64,000 nt of DNA from Stereum hirsutum FP-91666 SS1 (taxonomy: Eukaryota; Basidiomycota; Agaricomycetes; Russulales; Stereaceae). Positions 1-11,672 of this stretch are shown piece by piece. The notes beneath the pieces are model-generated. The model had not been told where the DNA came from, did not search any database, and saw only the letters and a program-made list of their open reading frames with translations. The stretch lies in assembly GCF_000264905.1 (NCBI RefSeq), contig NW_006763136.1, positions 105,934 through 169,933 on the forward strand, given 5' to 3'. A program made the translations under genes and the position numbers. Position 1 is the first letter of the stretch. Every line of letters starts with the position of its first letter.

Positions 1-80
1 GCTGCCAGTCGTTTCTCATCGTCAATATTGATGTTCTCGATAGTCGTGACCTGCGCCCTCGAGTTTTTGCCCTTTTCCAT
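1..80 (-). CDS. 5' end of an unidentified gene (partial)
   Basis: On the minus strand an ATG at 80-78 opens a frame that stays open to the window edge and gives about 26 residues starting MEKGKNSRAQVTTIENIN. The peptide is charged and polar. It is too short to assign a family, and the remainder lies outside the window. The start is supported only by the open frame. It could also be a chance frame, so confidence is low. Confidence 0.35.
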   Translation of the reverse strand, partial: MEKGKNSRAQVTTIENINIDDEKRLA

Positions 81-1259
81 GGTGTTTTAGATTCGACTCC
101 TGGGCTGAGTAAGTGAAAGAGACTGGGATAGAGCAAGGAGAAAGATAGAGACGGAGAGGAGGAAGAGCGTGTTCGCCTATTATAAGACCGACGTGATGAA
201 CGCCGTCAAAAGACTGTCATGTGTCCTCCTTGAACGACCTACATGACGAGGGTATAGCCCCATTCTATCCACATTCGATCATAGGTCTTCCCTAGCCTGT
301 ACGAAAGATAACAAATTGCTCATCTGAGAGGGACAACACGACATCAAACTGGCGAAGGCGGACGGACAGAGCCTGGGAGGAAGAGCTGCGAGAAAGGTTG
401 AAGGCGGTCATGAGACTTCTTGCAGCAGTCTAAGCGTGGTGGGGCGGGGTCAGATGAGATGGCTTCGTTCAGAGAGTCCTAGCAAACGCGTATTTGGTCA
501 AGTAAATACTCGAGATTCAATTGAAGGTGGTGCGGTGATGGTCGTGAACAAAGAACTCGACCAACTTGTGTTGAAGTCGCACAGCGGCCAAACTAACCCT
601 GACCCTTCCAACGCCCGCGGAGAGCTGGTTTTGTCGCCTTCATCACTTCCTCTCACCGACCCATTACTTTACTCAAGGACTTTCTCACTAACAACCCACT
701 TGCTTTCACGTTCGACTCTGCCAATCTACATACCCCGAACGTTCCAAGACCCCCCGATTAGACGGACCATCACGTTTCCTGCATATACTACTCGTATTCC
801 GAACTGACGTGCCTGCACATACTCTACTCCCTGCTCCGCATACCGAGTTCCACAGCATTTACCAACTCTACCTTACATGTAGTTAGTTGTCCAGTACCTA
901 CTCACAGCGCCCCTGGCCTGCGCCGGCGCTATATAAATGCAATTGATTCAAAAAAAATAAATAAATAAATAAATAACCCTGACCCTAACCAGGGTTCAAA
1001 CTTGATTAAGTGGCACCCGATGTGGCCCGACATGGACAAACTTATGCACCTCAAAAATTCGCAGAAGGTCCACGAAAACATCGCGATTCTTTCCAATTTG
1101 GTGAGACAGCAAAATCTGTACCACATCGTCATAGATCCAGAGCACATATATCGTACATACCATGCCCACTGAAGTCGTACTAGACAAGCGAAAAGATGTC
1201 GGTACTTCCCCTGCTTTCCTCCCAGCACCCGAGCACAACCACCAGGCTCATCCTTACCC
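81..1259. other. Intergenic region, no gene seen
   Basis: This stretch separates the edge gene from the 3' end of the MaoC gene; I see no convincing coding frame or RNA gene. It holds a short A-rich AAAT microsatellite around 949-976, followed by one telomere-like CCCTGACCCTAACC at about 977-990. The open frames here (436-807, 929-1324) have no recognisable motifs. Confidence 0.5.
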
Positions 1260-3174
1260 TCACAATTTCGCCTTCTCCGCACTCGCACTCTTCCTGACCC
1301 ACGCCACGCCACCTCCAATAACACACCTCCCCGAACTCAAATCCCACGTCTCAAACCCTATCTCCCTCCACTCATCTCCTAATCAACAATCACACGCACA
1401 AAGGGCAAAAAAGTCAGCATCCCTCCGACACGTCCTCACCCCCATCACCTTCAAGACATCGTCATCGCAAATCACAAACGAAGAGAACGCACCATGACCA
1501 CCACCTAAACCCCCCAACTCCCACGCCCTCGTCTCAAGCTCATCCCCCGGCCTCACAGGGCTCGTGAACCTCGCACTGAAATACTTCAGAGACGAGGGGT
1601 CGTTCCCGCCTATCGCGCTGACGAGGTGACGCGCGGCGAAACCGTAGGTCGAGAGGCCGTGCAGGATTACGCCACCGAAGCCAGTGCGGGCGCCAATCGA
1701 GGGGTCTGTAGAGTACACACATATGTAGATGAGACTCGTCAGCGAAATATCATGCATCAAGGAGAATGTTGTTGAATAGTCAGTTTGTGAGCGAATGGCA
1801 CACGCACCGATATGCAACGGATTGTAATCCCCGCTCAAGCGATATATCAACGCCTGTTCCGTGCTCGTCTTATCCCTGATCGTCCAGTCGGGCTTACTTT
1901 TCGGATCGAACGATTTTGTAGATTTTGGGGGAGAGGCGATCGTGTGCGAGAAGCGGGTGCCGGTGAGTTTGGCGCCGAGGTTGAAGGAGGCGGACTGTGC
2001 GAATGCGGTTGCGAGTGTCGGTGAGGAAGGGGGAGGGGAAGTGATAAGAAAGGAATTCAAGAAGGGAGGAAGGTTGGAAGGAAAGGGGGCGTACGAAGAG
2101 TTTGGCGTAGGGTGTACCCTTAGGATCGACGAGTGTGTATTCGTTCTCGAGTATGACCCCCGACTCTGCGCCATACCAGTATGAGCATCAGTAGGTTGAT
2201 CATTCGGAATAGATCAAAGAAGAAGGAGAGGGAAAGAATGAAGGGGAGGGAGAGGAAGAGGAAGAGACCTACTATTTTCCGAGATACCCGTCAACCGCCT
2301 GTTCATCTTCCATCCGTCCCCACTCACCAACGGAAGAGGCCTCAGGATCTCAATAGTCTGTGTGGCGTGCACCTGGGTTATGTGAGGTAAGCAGTTAGCA
2401 ACATATCCCCCTCTCGGAGATATACTGAAACATGGGATAATGCCGGAAGTGGAGGAAACAGAGGGAGTGAAACATACACCGCGATTCGGATCGAACTTTG
2501 GGAGACCGGGTGGCGACGTGGCGCTTGCCACTCTGGATGCGAAGAGGTTCACGTCCTGGTCGGCACCTAATGAGTGGAGGGTGAGGGATATGGGTTATTG
2601 TTACAGTTCAGATTGCAAGGGTGGTGGTAGTAGTGAAGAGTACGGGGTTCGTGAAGAAGAGCCTAGAGGAGACATACCTTTGAGGAAGAAAGTGGCAGGG
2701 AACGTTGGGAAAGCGGCGAAGTTCTTGTCTGTTGTCAAAGTGCGTGGCGTTCAGGTTATTACAGTGTTCAAGAAGTCCATGGAATGAGTCGGATGAGGAT
2801 GGGGGTAGTATGGGTGTTGAGGTCTGGGTGGCGCTCATAAAACAGGCCAACGTACCGAGCTCTAACAACCATACACCCAGAATTCAGTACAGCTCTCGAT
2901 GTAAGATGAAATAAAGGAAGCTGTGGACAGACGCACCGTAAACCAGAGGAAAGTCATTCGCTTTCGCCCCGATGCCAATAGCGTAGATGAGAAGGTCTCG
3001 CTTATTCCATGCGACCTGACCACATTTTCACGATAGAGAGCATTCCAACGACAGAAACAGTAAGCAGACAAAACTCGAACAGCACCACGCATTGCTGAAT
3101 GCACGCACAGGTTGGTCCGGATAAATATGTCCCACCGCTTTCTTCAACGCTTCCACAGAGACCGTTGTCGACAT
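1260..3174 (-). CDS. MaoC/hydratase-2 type enoyl-CoA hydratase, peroxisomal (multi-exon)
   Basis: This is a hot-dog fold (R)-specific 2-enoyl-CoA hydratase of the MaoC family, which hydrates trans-2-enoyl-CoA in peroxisomal beta-oxidation. I read MSTTVSVEALKKAVGHIYP at the start (ATG 3174-3172), then pieces such as KNFAAFPTFPATFFLKG, GLPKFDPNRG, VHATQTIEILRPLPLVSG and SFNLGAKLTGTRFS. The catalytic hydratase-2 motif follows as YRLSGDYNPLHIG, then GFGGVILHGLSTYGFAARH. The last exon is read after an intron ending near 1330: CVIGGGVAWVRKSASAEKAKL and a stop at 1262-1260. The AKL tail is a type 1 peroxisomal targeting signal. Exon junctions were inferred by homology memory and GT-AG signals. The unspliced frame ending at 1383 has no targeting tail and is probably read-through of the last intron. 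Next to it on the same strand lies hexokinase. Confidence 0.85.
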
Positions 3175-3910
3175 CTCAGTAGCGGAGTTATTCCAAGCTA
3201 GAGATTCCTTTCTTCAAGTTTTGGTATAGAATGTAGCCAGAAGATAGAGATGCAGATGTAGATGGTGATGGTGGTACAAGAACAAGAATCGCACACGCTC
3301 AGTCACCAGTCGACCTCAGGTTCTGAATGCGGGGTAAGACGGTCATGATCATGGTTTCGCGAAGAGGGGCTCCGGGAGTGTTGAGTTACCGGCGGCCGGG
3401 ATGAGGTGGCGAGTGTGGCCCTTTTGGTTTTGGTGGGGGTGAGTTTGTTCTGAATTCACTTTTTCGCACGTCCAATCCGACGAACTTCGCACATATAGGT
3501 ATCATCAAGATAATAAAAACCCGTTATGATTTATTCAAGACTGAGATCTGAGACTCGGGCATAAGAGAGGGGAAATTCTATGTGTTACGGAACCAACCAG
3601 CCCTACACCATGATCCTACAACCACCACCGTCGACCGCTGACCCTCGACCCTAGCTAGCGAAAAGAACACCTTGGTATGAAAATGTACGTATGTATATAT
3701 GTGCGTATGCATGCATGCCTAAACAGAAAACAGAAGGGGAACTACAACACTACAGCGGCTTCAAGTTGTCCGAAAATAATGGATAGACAACAACAGTCTG
3801 TGACACTTCTTCTTCTTCTTCTCTTTTTTCTCTTCTCCCGTCGTTTGTGGTCGTTCGCCTCGTAGTAGTGGTACACCGCAAAGCGGGTATAGAATCGATC
3901 GCGAGTCGGG
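3175..3910. promoter_or_regulatory. Intergenic region between hexokinase 3' end and MaoC start
   Basis: The 736 bases contain the MaoC promoter (minus strand) and the hexokinase 3' untranslated region. No gene is visible. There is a CTT/pyrimidine tract at about 3808-3838, a composition common in fungal core promoters and UTRs. No TATA box near the MaoC start stands out. Confidence 0.4.
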
Positions 3911-6900
3911 TTAGACGTGGACGTGGATACCCTTGTCCTTACGGATCTTCGTCATTGCTACAGTAAAACAATGTGATCAGCGGCCTGATTCGCATACTAT
4001 ACCTGCACTCGGCACCACAAAAAGGGACGTACCTGCGATGATCGCACTACCGACACCACTTCCATCCTCAGCGTGGTGTGTAATGATGTTCCTACCAACA
4101 CGACAACCGGTCAACTTCGATCAAAAAGAGAACATAAAGCGACGACACGACTCACTTCCCCTTGTCCCCAAAGATATCACACAGGCCTTCATGCACTCTA
4201 TCCGCAAAGCCCGGATATTTCTACACATCCCATCCAACCACCCAAAAAAGCACAGTAATCAGCACCCTCCTCCAATTCCCATTCCAATTCCAATTCCGCA
4301 CAAACGAGGGGGAAAAAAAACGAACGTTATACAAACTGCCATCCGCACCCACACTGCACCCATCCTCGAGGTATCCCATCTTACTAACGATCGCCGCGAT
4401 CCCACACGCCGACATCCGTGCCGCACGCCTTCCGATCAGTTTCGCGAGCGCGCGGAAGAACTGCCGTTCGGCGAGCGTCGTCTCCAGTGCGAAGAAGTGG
4501 GAGAAGATTCCGATGATCATGAGCAGTTCTTCGGTCGGGTCGCTGTGTGGCGTGCGTGAAGTGTGGGTGTGTGTTGTGCGAGGGGAGTTGCAGGAAGAGA
4601 ACGCGGAAGAGAATGTAGGGTGGATGATCGGTGATCAGAAAAAAAAGATGCTTGAGTATCGTGGGGACCGCATAGTGGTAAAGTGGCAAAGTGGCAAGAC
4701 TAGGACGACGGACGCACCTCTCCATCAGACTCAAGAACGCCGTGTCCATCGCGTACGCAATCTCGAGCTTATACGTGTTCTGGCCCAAGAAGAGCACACC
4801 GTCGTCGATGAGCTCGCAGATGACGAGCCGGAGGATCTCGCCGAGGTAGCGACCCGAGATGAGTTTCTAGACATTCATGAGGTGTGAGGTGAAGACATCC
4901 ATGAGAGGTGAGGGAAGGTGAGCAGGTGTAGGGGAAGAGCGGAGAGAGGTGGGAAACGCACCTCGAAAGCCTGCTCGCCTGGCTTGTTCGAGTTTTCGTC
5001 GATCGACACGTCGTACTTCGTCCTCGGCAGATGCTCGTGCTCAAACGAGTCGAAAGCGCCCTACCACCCCCAACCCAACACAGCCCACCCAACCCAACCA
5101 CGCAAAGTCAACTTCCCATTCTTCATTCCCTCATACGCAAAGGCAAAGGCAAGGCCGAGGACAAAGCGACTCACCCATTCACAATTAATAGCCATCTCCG
5201 CCTCCGCATCGATCCCGAGATCCTTGATCTTCCCGATCTTGCCCACCTTCTCCATATACGCCGCATTACAGCCCGTCCCGAAAATGACGGCTATCTTCGT
5301 GCGCGGGTTGACGTAGTGGCTCGCGATGAGCGTGCCGGTCGTGTCGTTAATGAGCGCTGTGAGTTGCACGGGGACGTTCTGTTGGGTGGTGGGCGGTGGG
5401 GTGGGCAGAGGGGGGTGGGGGAAGGGGTGGGAAGAGGGATGGGAAGAGGGATGGGAAGAGGGATGGGAGGAGGGGGCGGATAACGTCGGTGAGTTAATAT
5501 GTGTGAGTGCGGTGCGATGTGGTGGGGAAGACTGAACGTACGTATTTTTTCAAGGAATTCCTGAACATCTCCGCGACGTCCCTTCCTTCCGTGTTCGCCG
5601 CTCCGAAACCCTTCGTCCAGCGGATGAGCTCACCATGGTCGATCCGGTCTTGCCTATTCATCACGCGCGGGTAAGTATGCGTACATGCGTGCGAAGCAAT
5701 GGAGGGAATGACAGGTCTACTCACAAGCACGGATACGAGAACTACTCGCATCATACCCGCAAATGCCGACAACACCCCAATCAGTCCCTCTCCAAATCCA
5801 CTCATGCAAAAAAAAAAACGAAAAAGGGAAACGCACCGTGAACCCCAAAGGCAACAACTCTCCCTCCTTAATACTCCCCTCCTCAAAATTCGTGCTCACG
5901 AACGTCTGCAAACACTCCGCGCAAAAATCGAACAACTTCTGACCGTCCTCCTGTTTCTGCTCTTCCGTGAGGCGGTACTTGGACTGTGTGATCTCGAATT
6001 TGCCGTCGCCTTGGAGGGTGACGAGACAGACGCGGAGGTTGGTTCCGCCTGGGGTTTGGTGAGGGTGGAATAGGTTTGGTGAGGTGAAACAGTGGAGTGA
6101 CGGGGACGGGAATGGGAATCGGGATAGGATGAAGTGGGGAAGGCGGACGTACCGAGGTCGACGGCGAGGAAGTCGCCAGTTTCTTCACCGGTCGGCCAAC
6201 CAAAGACATACGTCGGGATCATAGGCTACAGCCCACAAAAAAGAAAGGCTCGTCAACGGCCGTATCCCTTCAAGACACACAAACGCCAACGCCACATCCT
6301 CCACGCCACACTTTGACCAGCTACACGAAAATCAAACGACAAAGTGCATGGTAGGCACAAGGAACGAGACCCATTACGGCCGCGTCGAGGGCGGGAAGAG
6401 GACGATCTAGTTCGTAGTCTTCCGTGCGTCGGAGGACTGATCCGGGGGGTGATAAGGGCCGAAGGGAGGCGAAATTGGTATTCATGCATCGACGGAAACG
6501 GAGCGATGACGATGTGACATCTGCATATCCGTCCGGTCCTAACGACTCCGAGCATTCCGTCGCCGTGCATGAGAGCACTCGTCGGAAGGCACGAATGTGG
6601 TGCAGAGCGCAACGGTGTGGCGAAGAGCGCAAGGTGGAAGGTAGAAGGAAAGAGAAAGAGGGAGAGGGAGAGGGAGAGGGAAAGGAAGGAATAGGGGCAG
6701 AAGAAGATAATACGGACCACGACCTGGTCTTTCTTCTCGAGACCGAGCTCGAGCGTATCCTTGAATGCCTCGACGATCATGCGCATACGCTGCGGCGTGA
6801 GCGTGAACCTGTATCCCATCCACATCCGGATCCAGCACAAGAAATGTTGAACCATCAATCCACCATCTGTACGTTCGGGCATGGAATGTATAGACGGACG

Positions 6901-7136
6901 TACAACACTTCGTATTTGCGGAGATGGTCCGCCATCGTTCTGCAAGCGCCATGGAGCAACAGTAATTAGATGAATTCTCCGTTGAGCACCGAGATATGGA
7001 GCAAAAGACGTGAAATCCGAACGCACTTCTTGGTCGCATGCGGGAGATCCTCCTCATCCTGCGTCCTGGTGTGCACCGTCAGCGTCTGCCCGCTCGGAAG
7101 TGTAACACTACCGCTTCCTCTGCGACTTGCTGGCAT
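3911..7136 (-). CDS. hxk: Hexokinase (multi-exon)
   Basis: ATP-dependent hexose 6-kinase, the entry step of glycolysis. Ordered pieces on the minus strand are MADHLRKYEVL joined to FTLTPQRMRMIVEAFKDTL, then MIPTYVFGWPTGEETGDF followed by LAVDLG and NLRVCLVTLQGDG (phosphate-binding loop). Next come ELLPLGFT, DHGELIRWTKGFGAANTEG, VQLTALINDTTGTLIAS, IFGTGCNAAYMEKVGKI, ISGRYLGEILR, VLFLGQNTYKLEIAYAMD and the C-terminus TKIRKDKGIHVHV with its stop at 3913-3911. These cover the full hexokinase length. The start at 7136 gives a 38-residue leader (MPASRRGSGS...) before an in-frame second methionine (MADHLRKYEV), which is an alternative start. Introns are numerous, and two carry G/A-rich minisatellites. 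The promoter is shared divergently with uL14m. Confidence 0.92.
5430..5475. repeat. 12-bp minisatellite in a hexokinase intron
   Basis: About four tandem copies of GGGATGGGAAGA run through an intron of the hexokinase gene, between the exons that encode TKGFGAANTEG and QLTALINDTTG. The surroundings are also G-rich. Confidence 0.8.
6650..6695. repeat. GGGAGA purine repeat in a hexokinase intron
   Basis: A run of GAGGGAGAGG-type hexamers lies in a hexokinase intron, 5' (minus strand) of the exon encoding MIPTYVFGWP. It is purine-only on the plus strand. No function is inferred. Confidence 0.7.
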
Positions 7137-7567
7137 GATCACTAGGTTTTTCTGTAGGCTGTTCGGTGTTCCGAAGGAGTTGAAGGAATTGGGTGAAGGA
7201 CGGGAGAGAGCGAGGGCACGTAACGGTGAAGCGACTTGTGGATATCGGGTCGTGGGAGTGATGCCACGTGGAAGACTGGGCGAAATCTCGAACGGGATCT
7301 CGAGGGCAAGGCAGTTCTGTGGCACTCGAGAGCTCTCTGGCTGCTTTTTCTTTGCAAAACATAAATACTTTTATTGACCCTCACAATAAATTTCAGAGGC
7401 AGAAGGATGCCGAGCAATTAACTTGATCCCTCTTCCGTCTCGCCACACGATCGAGTCTCGGGGACCGTGGGACTTTCGTTGGCGCGACCAGACTGCTCCG
7501 ATTTGTTGAAGTCCTTCCTCCAGGCCAAAACACATCCAACGCCTCGTCCAGTTCTACACCTCCCATC
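7137..7567. promoter_or_regulatory. Divergent promoter between hexokinase and uL14m
   Basis: A 431-base interval separates two outward-facing start codons, hexokinase on minus and uL14m on plus, so it must hold both promoters. No TATA box or named operator is clear. A short AT-rich stretch at 7350-7400 lies in the middle. Confidence 0.45.
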
Positions 7568-8104
7568 ATGATTGGTCTCAAAGGAACACTAACCGTCCGT
7601 TCCTTTCCCTCATTTCCATACTCCTCCTCCGAGTTAACAACCTGAACCCGGCCTTACTACCCAGTGCATCGACAACTCCGGCGCGCTCATCGTCGAATGC
7701 GTCAACGTCCTCAAAAACAAAGTCACGAACGGCTGGGGCTCCGTCGGCGACGAAATCGTCTGCGTCGTCAAACGTGCGCGTCCCATCCCCGCATCCGCAT
7801 CCCTCTCCGCGACCGCGATAAAAGTGCGACGGGGAGACGTTCGGAGGGCGGTGATCGTGCGTACGCGGAAGTCGGTGAGGAGACCGGACGGACGCGTGGT
7901 GCGGTTCGACGATAATGCGGCGGTGTTGTTGAATAATAAGCGGGAGATGTTGGGGACGAGGATTGGAGGGGTTGTTAGTGCGGATTTGAGGATGAAGGGC
8001 TGGGGCAAGATTTTGAGTTTGGCGCCGAAGGTGAGTACGAGTGCGAAGGGATGTAAGTCTGGAATTGGGAAAGCTGATGGGACTGTTCATCGTAGGCCAT
8101 TTGA
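7568..8104 (+). CDS. MRPL38: Mitochondrial large-subunit ribosomal protein uL14m
   Basis: Bacterial-type L14 of the mitochondrial ribosome. Exon 1 is only nine codons (7568-7594, MIGLKGTLT). A 70-base intron (7595-7664) joins it to [19 protein letters not shown], then [45 protein letters not shown] and [11 protein letters not shown] last 65-base intron (8031-8095, GTGAGT...GTAG) leaves just Ala-Ile and the stop. The conserved uL14 signature is complete, and the length (about 134 residues) suits the family. As in other fungal L14m proteins there is no obvious cleavable presequence. The first donor (GTCCGT) is unusual, but the reading frame and family alignment fix it. Confidence 0.93.
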
Positions 8105-9025
8105 GACTTGTGTTGACCCTCTACTGTCTTTTTTCTGCTTTGCTGTCTTATGCTATGATCACACGGCATAATGCCATTCTCGCCTACTCTCAAGTTCTTC
8201 TGGCGCCTGATTCCACCACATTGGCCGGATGCGATGAATCCTTATGCTGAATAGACTGACTCTCAGCTCTCTCCGGCAGTCGCAGCACTTCCTGACTTGG
8301 CTCGCTCGATGCACCGCAACGTATCACGCCACCCACTGTAGGCGTTAAGCGCCGACGCCACAGCGCTCCCGAGCGTTTTGAACTCCATTTACGTTCGCGT
8401 TCGTCGAGTTCCCTTCGCGACCCGCATTTTCGTCCTCGTCCTCGGAATTAGTTGTTTGTGGCGAGAACGCGTACTCCTTAAGCGCTGGCAGGCCGTGACG
8501 GTCCTCTCCTCAGTAAAACCAATTCATGTTGCTCTGAATTTGAATTCTAGCAAACGGGACGGCATCCGTCCCGCCTTGAAAAGTTCTCTTGGGTCTGAAT
8601 TCAATATTCAGCTTCGGAGGCTCGCCGCTGTCCTTCCTCTCCGTCTAACTGGGCCTGTTTGCCATTGGCGTATATGCTCCCGTCTCCGGTGTATATATGA
8701 CTCCCGGGTCGTGAAAACGGTGTAGGAAATACTTGTGCCACCCCTCCACCACGGTCTACCGCATTCCGAGGCATGATGGACTCAGGAGGAAGTATTGGTA
8801 GGACTAGGTCACTGGCGTTGAAGGACGTGGTTATGGAGGTTCAGGGTCGTCATGAAGAGATTATAATTGTAAGCCAGTTCTATTCCTTGAATCATGTGTG
8901 GACTTTCGGAAGTAAGTACTGAGCAGGCCACATACTTACATTGTTTGTAGTCCAAGGAGGTCGACGCAGGACATCTCCATGGACTTTCCAATAAGCAACA
9001 AAATACTTCACACTCTGCGCTGCCA
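8105..9025. other. Intergenic region, no gene seen
   Basis: This is the interval between uL14m and the first MFS transporter gene. An open frame at 8378-8725 has no recognisable domain and a basic, scattered composition, so I leave it out. The right part carries the MFS promoter. No clear TATA element was seen. Confidence 0.4.
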
Positions 9026-11406
9026 ATGACACCCTCACATCAACCCCCAGAATCTCGACGAAGTCATAGTCAGGACGAACGCAGTCTCAGGGAGTCGTCG
9101 GGTAGAGATACCCTCCGGCATAGTTTTACTCCGTCTGTCGAGAGCGAGCACGACGAGTCCCTCGAAGTCGAAGTGGACATCGAACACACCGCCGTTGCCG
9201 ACGATCCCCGTAAATGGTCGTCGATGCGTAAGGTTGGTTGGTCTTCTTCAGTTCGCTTAGACGTTTAATGGGGAGCGTATTATTCGAATCTGAATGATAT
9301 ACTATTTTCCTTCTACTAGTCCATGATTCTTCTAATTGTCTCTGGCGCTTCGATGCTTGCTGGGTTTGGATCCAACATATATAACCGTACGTCGTCTGAC
9401 TCCCTTCGTCATGTGTGGTTTCTGAGTTCGCATACGCTACACCACTGCGATTTTATAGCTGCTATCCCGGAGATAGAGTCAGACCTGCATGCGTCAAGCT
9501 CGGATATCAGTCTCAGTCTCGCTGTTTTTATCCTCATCCAAGGGGGTATTCCGATCGCATGGAGTGCTTTGAGCGAGATCAAGGGAAGAAAGGTATGTGA
9601 CCTTCTTGTACCGTATCTGTTTCCTTTCCTACAGCTATTTTCCCGCTGACGTGCGGGTAAAGATCGTGTACATACTCTCCATCGGGATCGGTCTGATAGG
9701 ATGCATCGTGGCCTCGCTGGCCAAAACTACCGGCGTTCTTCTGGGCATGCGAGTCCTCCAGGCAGTCGGGTACGTTTCGTCTCCTCTCCTCTCCTCTCTC
9801 GTCTTAGTATGAAAAGGAAACCTGCCGCAGGTCGTCTTCGGTGTTGTCCATAGGAGCAGCCACGCTCGCCGACATCTACGAACCCCACGAACGCGGCACC
9901 ATGATGGGCATCTACATCTCCGCTCCTCTTCTCGGTCCGGCTCTGGGGCCTATTATCGGAGGACTGTTGACTCAGTATTTCTCCTGGAGGGCCACGTTTT
10001 GGTTCTTGGCTGTGCTCATGGCTGTGTGTTTGGTTGCGTTTTTGGGCGCGTTTAAGGATACGTTTAGGAGAGAGAGGAGTGTGGCGTATCAGACGGCGTT
10101 GCGGAGGGTTGTGAAAGGGAGGGAAGAGAAGAGATGTAGCGAGAGCGATAGTGTTTCGACGCTGGAGGCGGACAAGGTAAGTGTGAAGATTAAGGATGTC
10201 GAGGATGAGAAGTGCATCGACCCGCAATCTGGACGGGAAACGGACGTCATTCCTTCCTGTGAGATCCCGCCATTAGACTCCGAGAAGACTGGTGCATCGA
10301 TTGCTTCAGCTGGCGAGCATGAAAAACCGAGCGCCGAGGTAGTTTTGAAGGAGGTCCATCTCTCTTTTAAAGATGTGAATCCTGTACCCCCTCTTCTGGC
10401 TGTCTTGTCGAGATGGAACAACATAGTGATTCTGATCGCTTCTGGTACGGCAAGTTCTCATACTTACCACCTCCCAGACGACTTTTTGCAGCCCTGTTGA
10501 CCTCTCTGGACTAAGCAGCTTTCGACTTTGGCTTCGCATACTCAATCGTGTACACCTGCGCTCTTACACTTTCTGACAAGTACGGATACAATGCGCTGCA
10601 GACTGGTCTCGTTCTCATTCCTTTCGGAGTCGGCGAGTTATATTTTTTCACTCTCATCCTGTTCTCGATAAGCCGTATAAGTATGCTGAGTTGACGTTCT
10701 ATGTTTCCAGGGAATGTCCTCGGTAGTGTTCTCGGTGGTCGATGGTCAGACCGCATCCTGAAACATGCAAAAGCCCGTCTTGAGCCCGGATGTCGGCCTC
10801 CTCCCGAGGTTCAGATGCCCTTTGATTGTTTGTGTCACATTACTGATGAATGTCGACTACTTACTCAGGTTCGCCTGCGAAGTGGTATACCCGCAATGTT
10901 CTTCTTCCCATTATCTGTTGCAGCCTATGGTTGGCTCGCGCAGGAACGGATCCATATCGCCACAATATGTGTCTCATTGTTCTTCGTCGGTTTTTTTTCG
11001 ATGTGAGTCACCCACAAAACCGGATCTGCATTGCTTTGCAAACATCAAATTCTAGCGCCTAATGCCTCTGACATCACAGATGGATATACTCAAGCACCGT
11101 CGCCTACATCGTAGACTCCAACGTCGGTCGCTCGTCCACGGCTGTGGCGACGAACAGCCTTGCTCGTAGCTTGGTCGCTTTCCTTTTCGCCGAGGTCGCA
11201 GTGCCGTTGCAGGTTCGTCATTGCTCGACTGAGTCTTTACTTATTTCTTACTGCGTCTGGTTCAGGACTCTATCGGAGACGGGGGCCTCTACTCGTTATG
11301 GACTGGGATTCTCATCATTTGTGAACTCCTGCTGCTGTTGGTACTCTATAAGGGAGGGAAGTGGCGTGAAAAGGCTGAGGAGCGGGAGGTGAGGTCGAGG
11401 AGGTGA
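9026..11406 (+). CDS. MFS drug:H+ antiporter-like transporter 1 (DHA1 type)
   Basis: A 12-TM major facilitator protein in about nine exons. A hydrophilic N-terminus (MTPSHQPPESRRSHSQ...VADDPRKWSSMRK) is followed by MILLIVSGASMLAGFGSNIY, motif A-like SEIKGRK, VYILSIGIGLIGCIVASLA, then ADIYEPHERGTMMGIYISAP and LLGPALGPIIGGLLTQYFSW (antiporter motif C). A long charged central loop (about 10045-10370) separates the two six-helix halves. The second half contains NVLGSVLGGRWSDRIL and ends GGLYSLWTGILIICELLLLL then LYKGGKWREKAEEREVRSRR and a stop at 11404-11406. The family exports drugs and metabolites at the plasma membrane. It has a tandem paralogue at 15170, and together they bracket two other genes near the PKS, so product export or self-protection is a reasonable inference. 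Confidence 0.9.
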
Positions 11407-11672
11407 GGGGTGGCAATATAAAAGGAAGAGTGGCATATAGTCGGATAACTATGCTCCGTACTTTTCGTTAGGGGTACGCCTTATTGGAGATATGTCCCGA
11501 CATGGTATGCAATATCCTGAAATACCACTCAAGGCAGGCTACCACTACGTTCGTGTTCATGATAAGCAGCCAATAAATATCCGTCAAGTGGCCAACAAGC
11601 TTCCTCTCTCTCCAACGAAATATTTACACATACTTCCATCCTTGTTCCATCCTTGTGACACATGGCCCCATA

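Noticed and set aside
436..807. 123-codon plus-strand frame
   Set aside because: No recognisable domain; Pro/Thr/Leu-rich translation of ordinary intergenic DNA.
976..991. Telomere-like CCCTGACCCTAACC
   Set aside because: A single imperfect copy between ordinary genes; no array, so not a telomere or clear interstitial telomeric repeat.
3933..4887. Overlapping plus-strand frames of 208 and 241 codons
   Set aside because: They are antisense to hexokinase exons and introns.
8378..8725. 115-codon plus-strand frame upstream of MFS 1
   Set aside because: No motif, no conserved intron-exon pattern and a composition like non-coding DNA.
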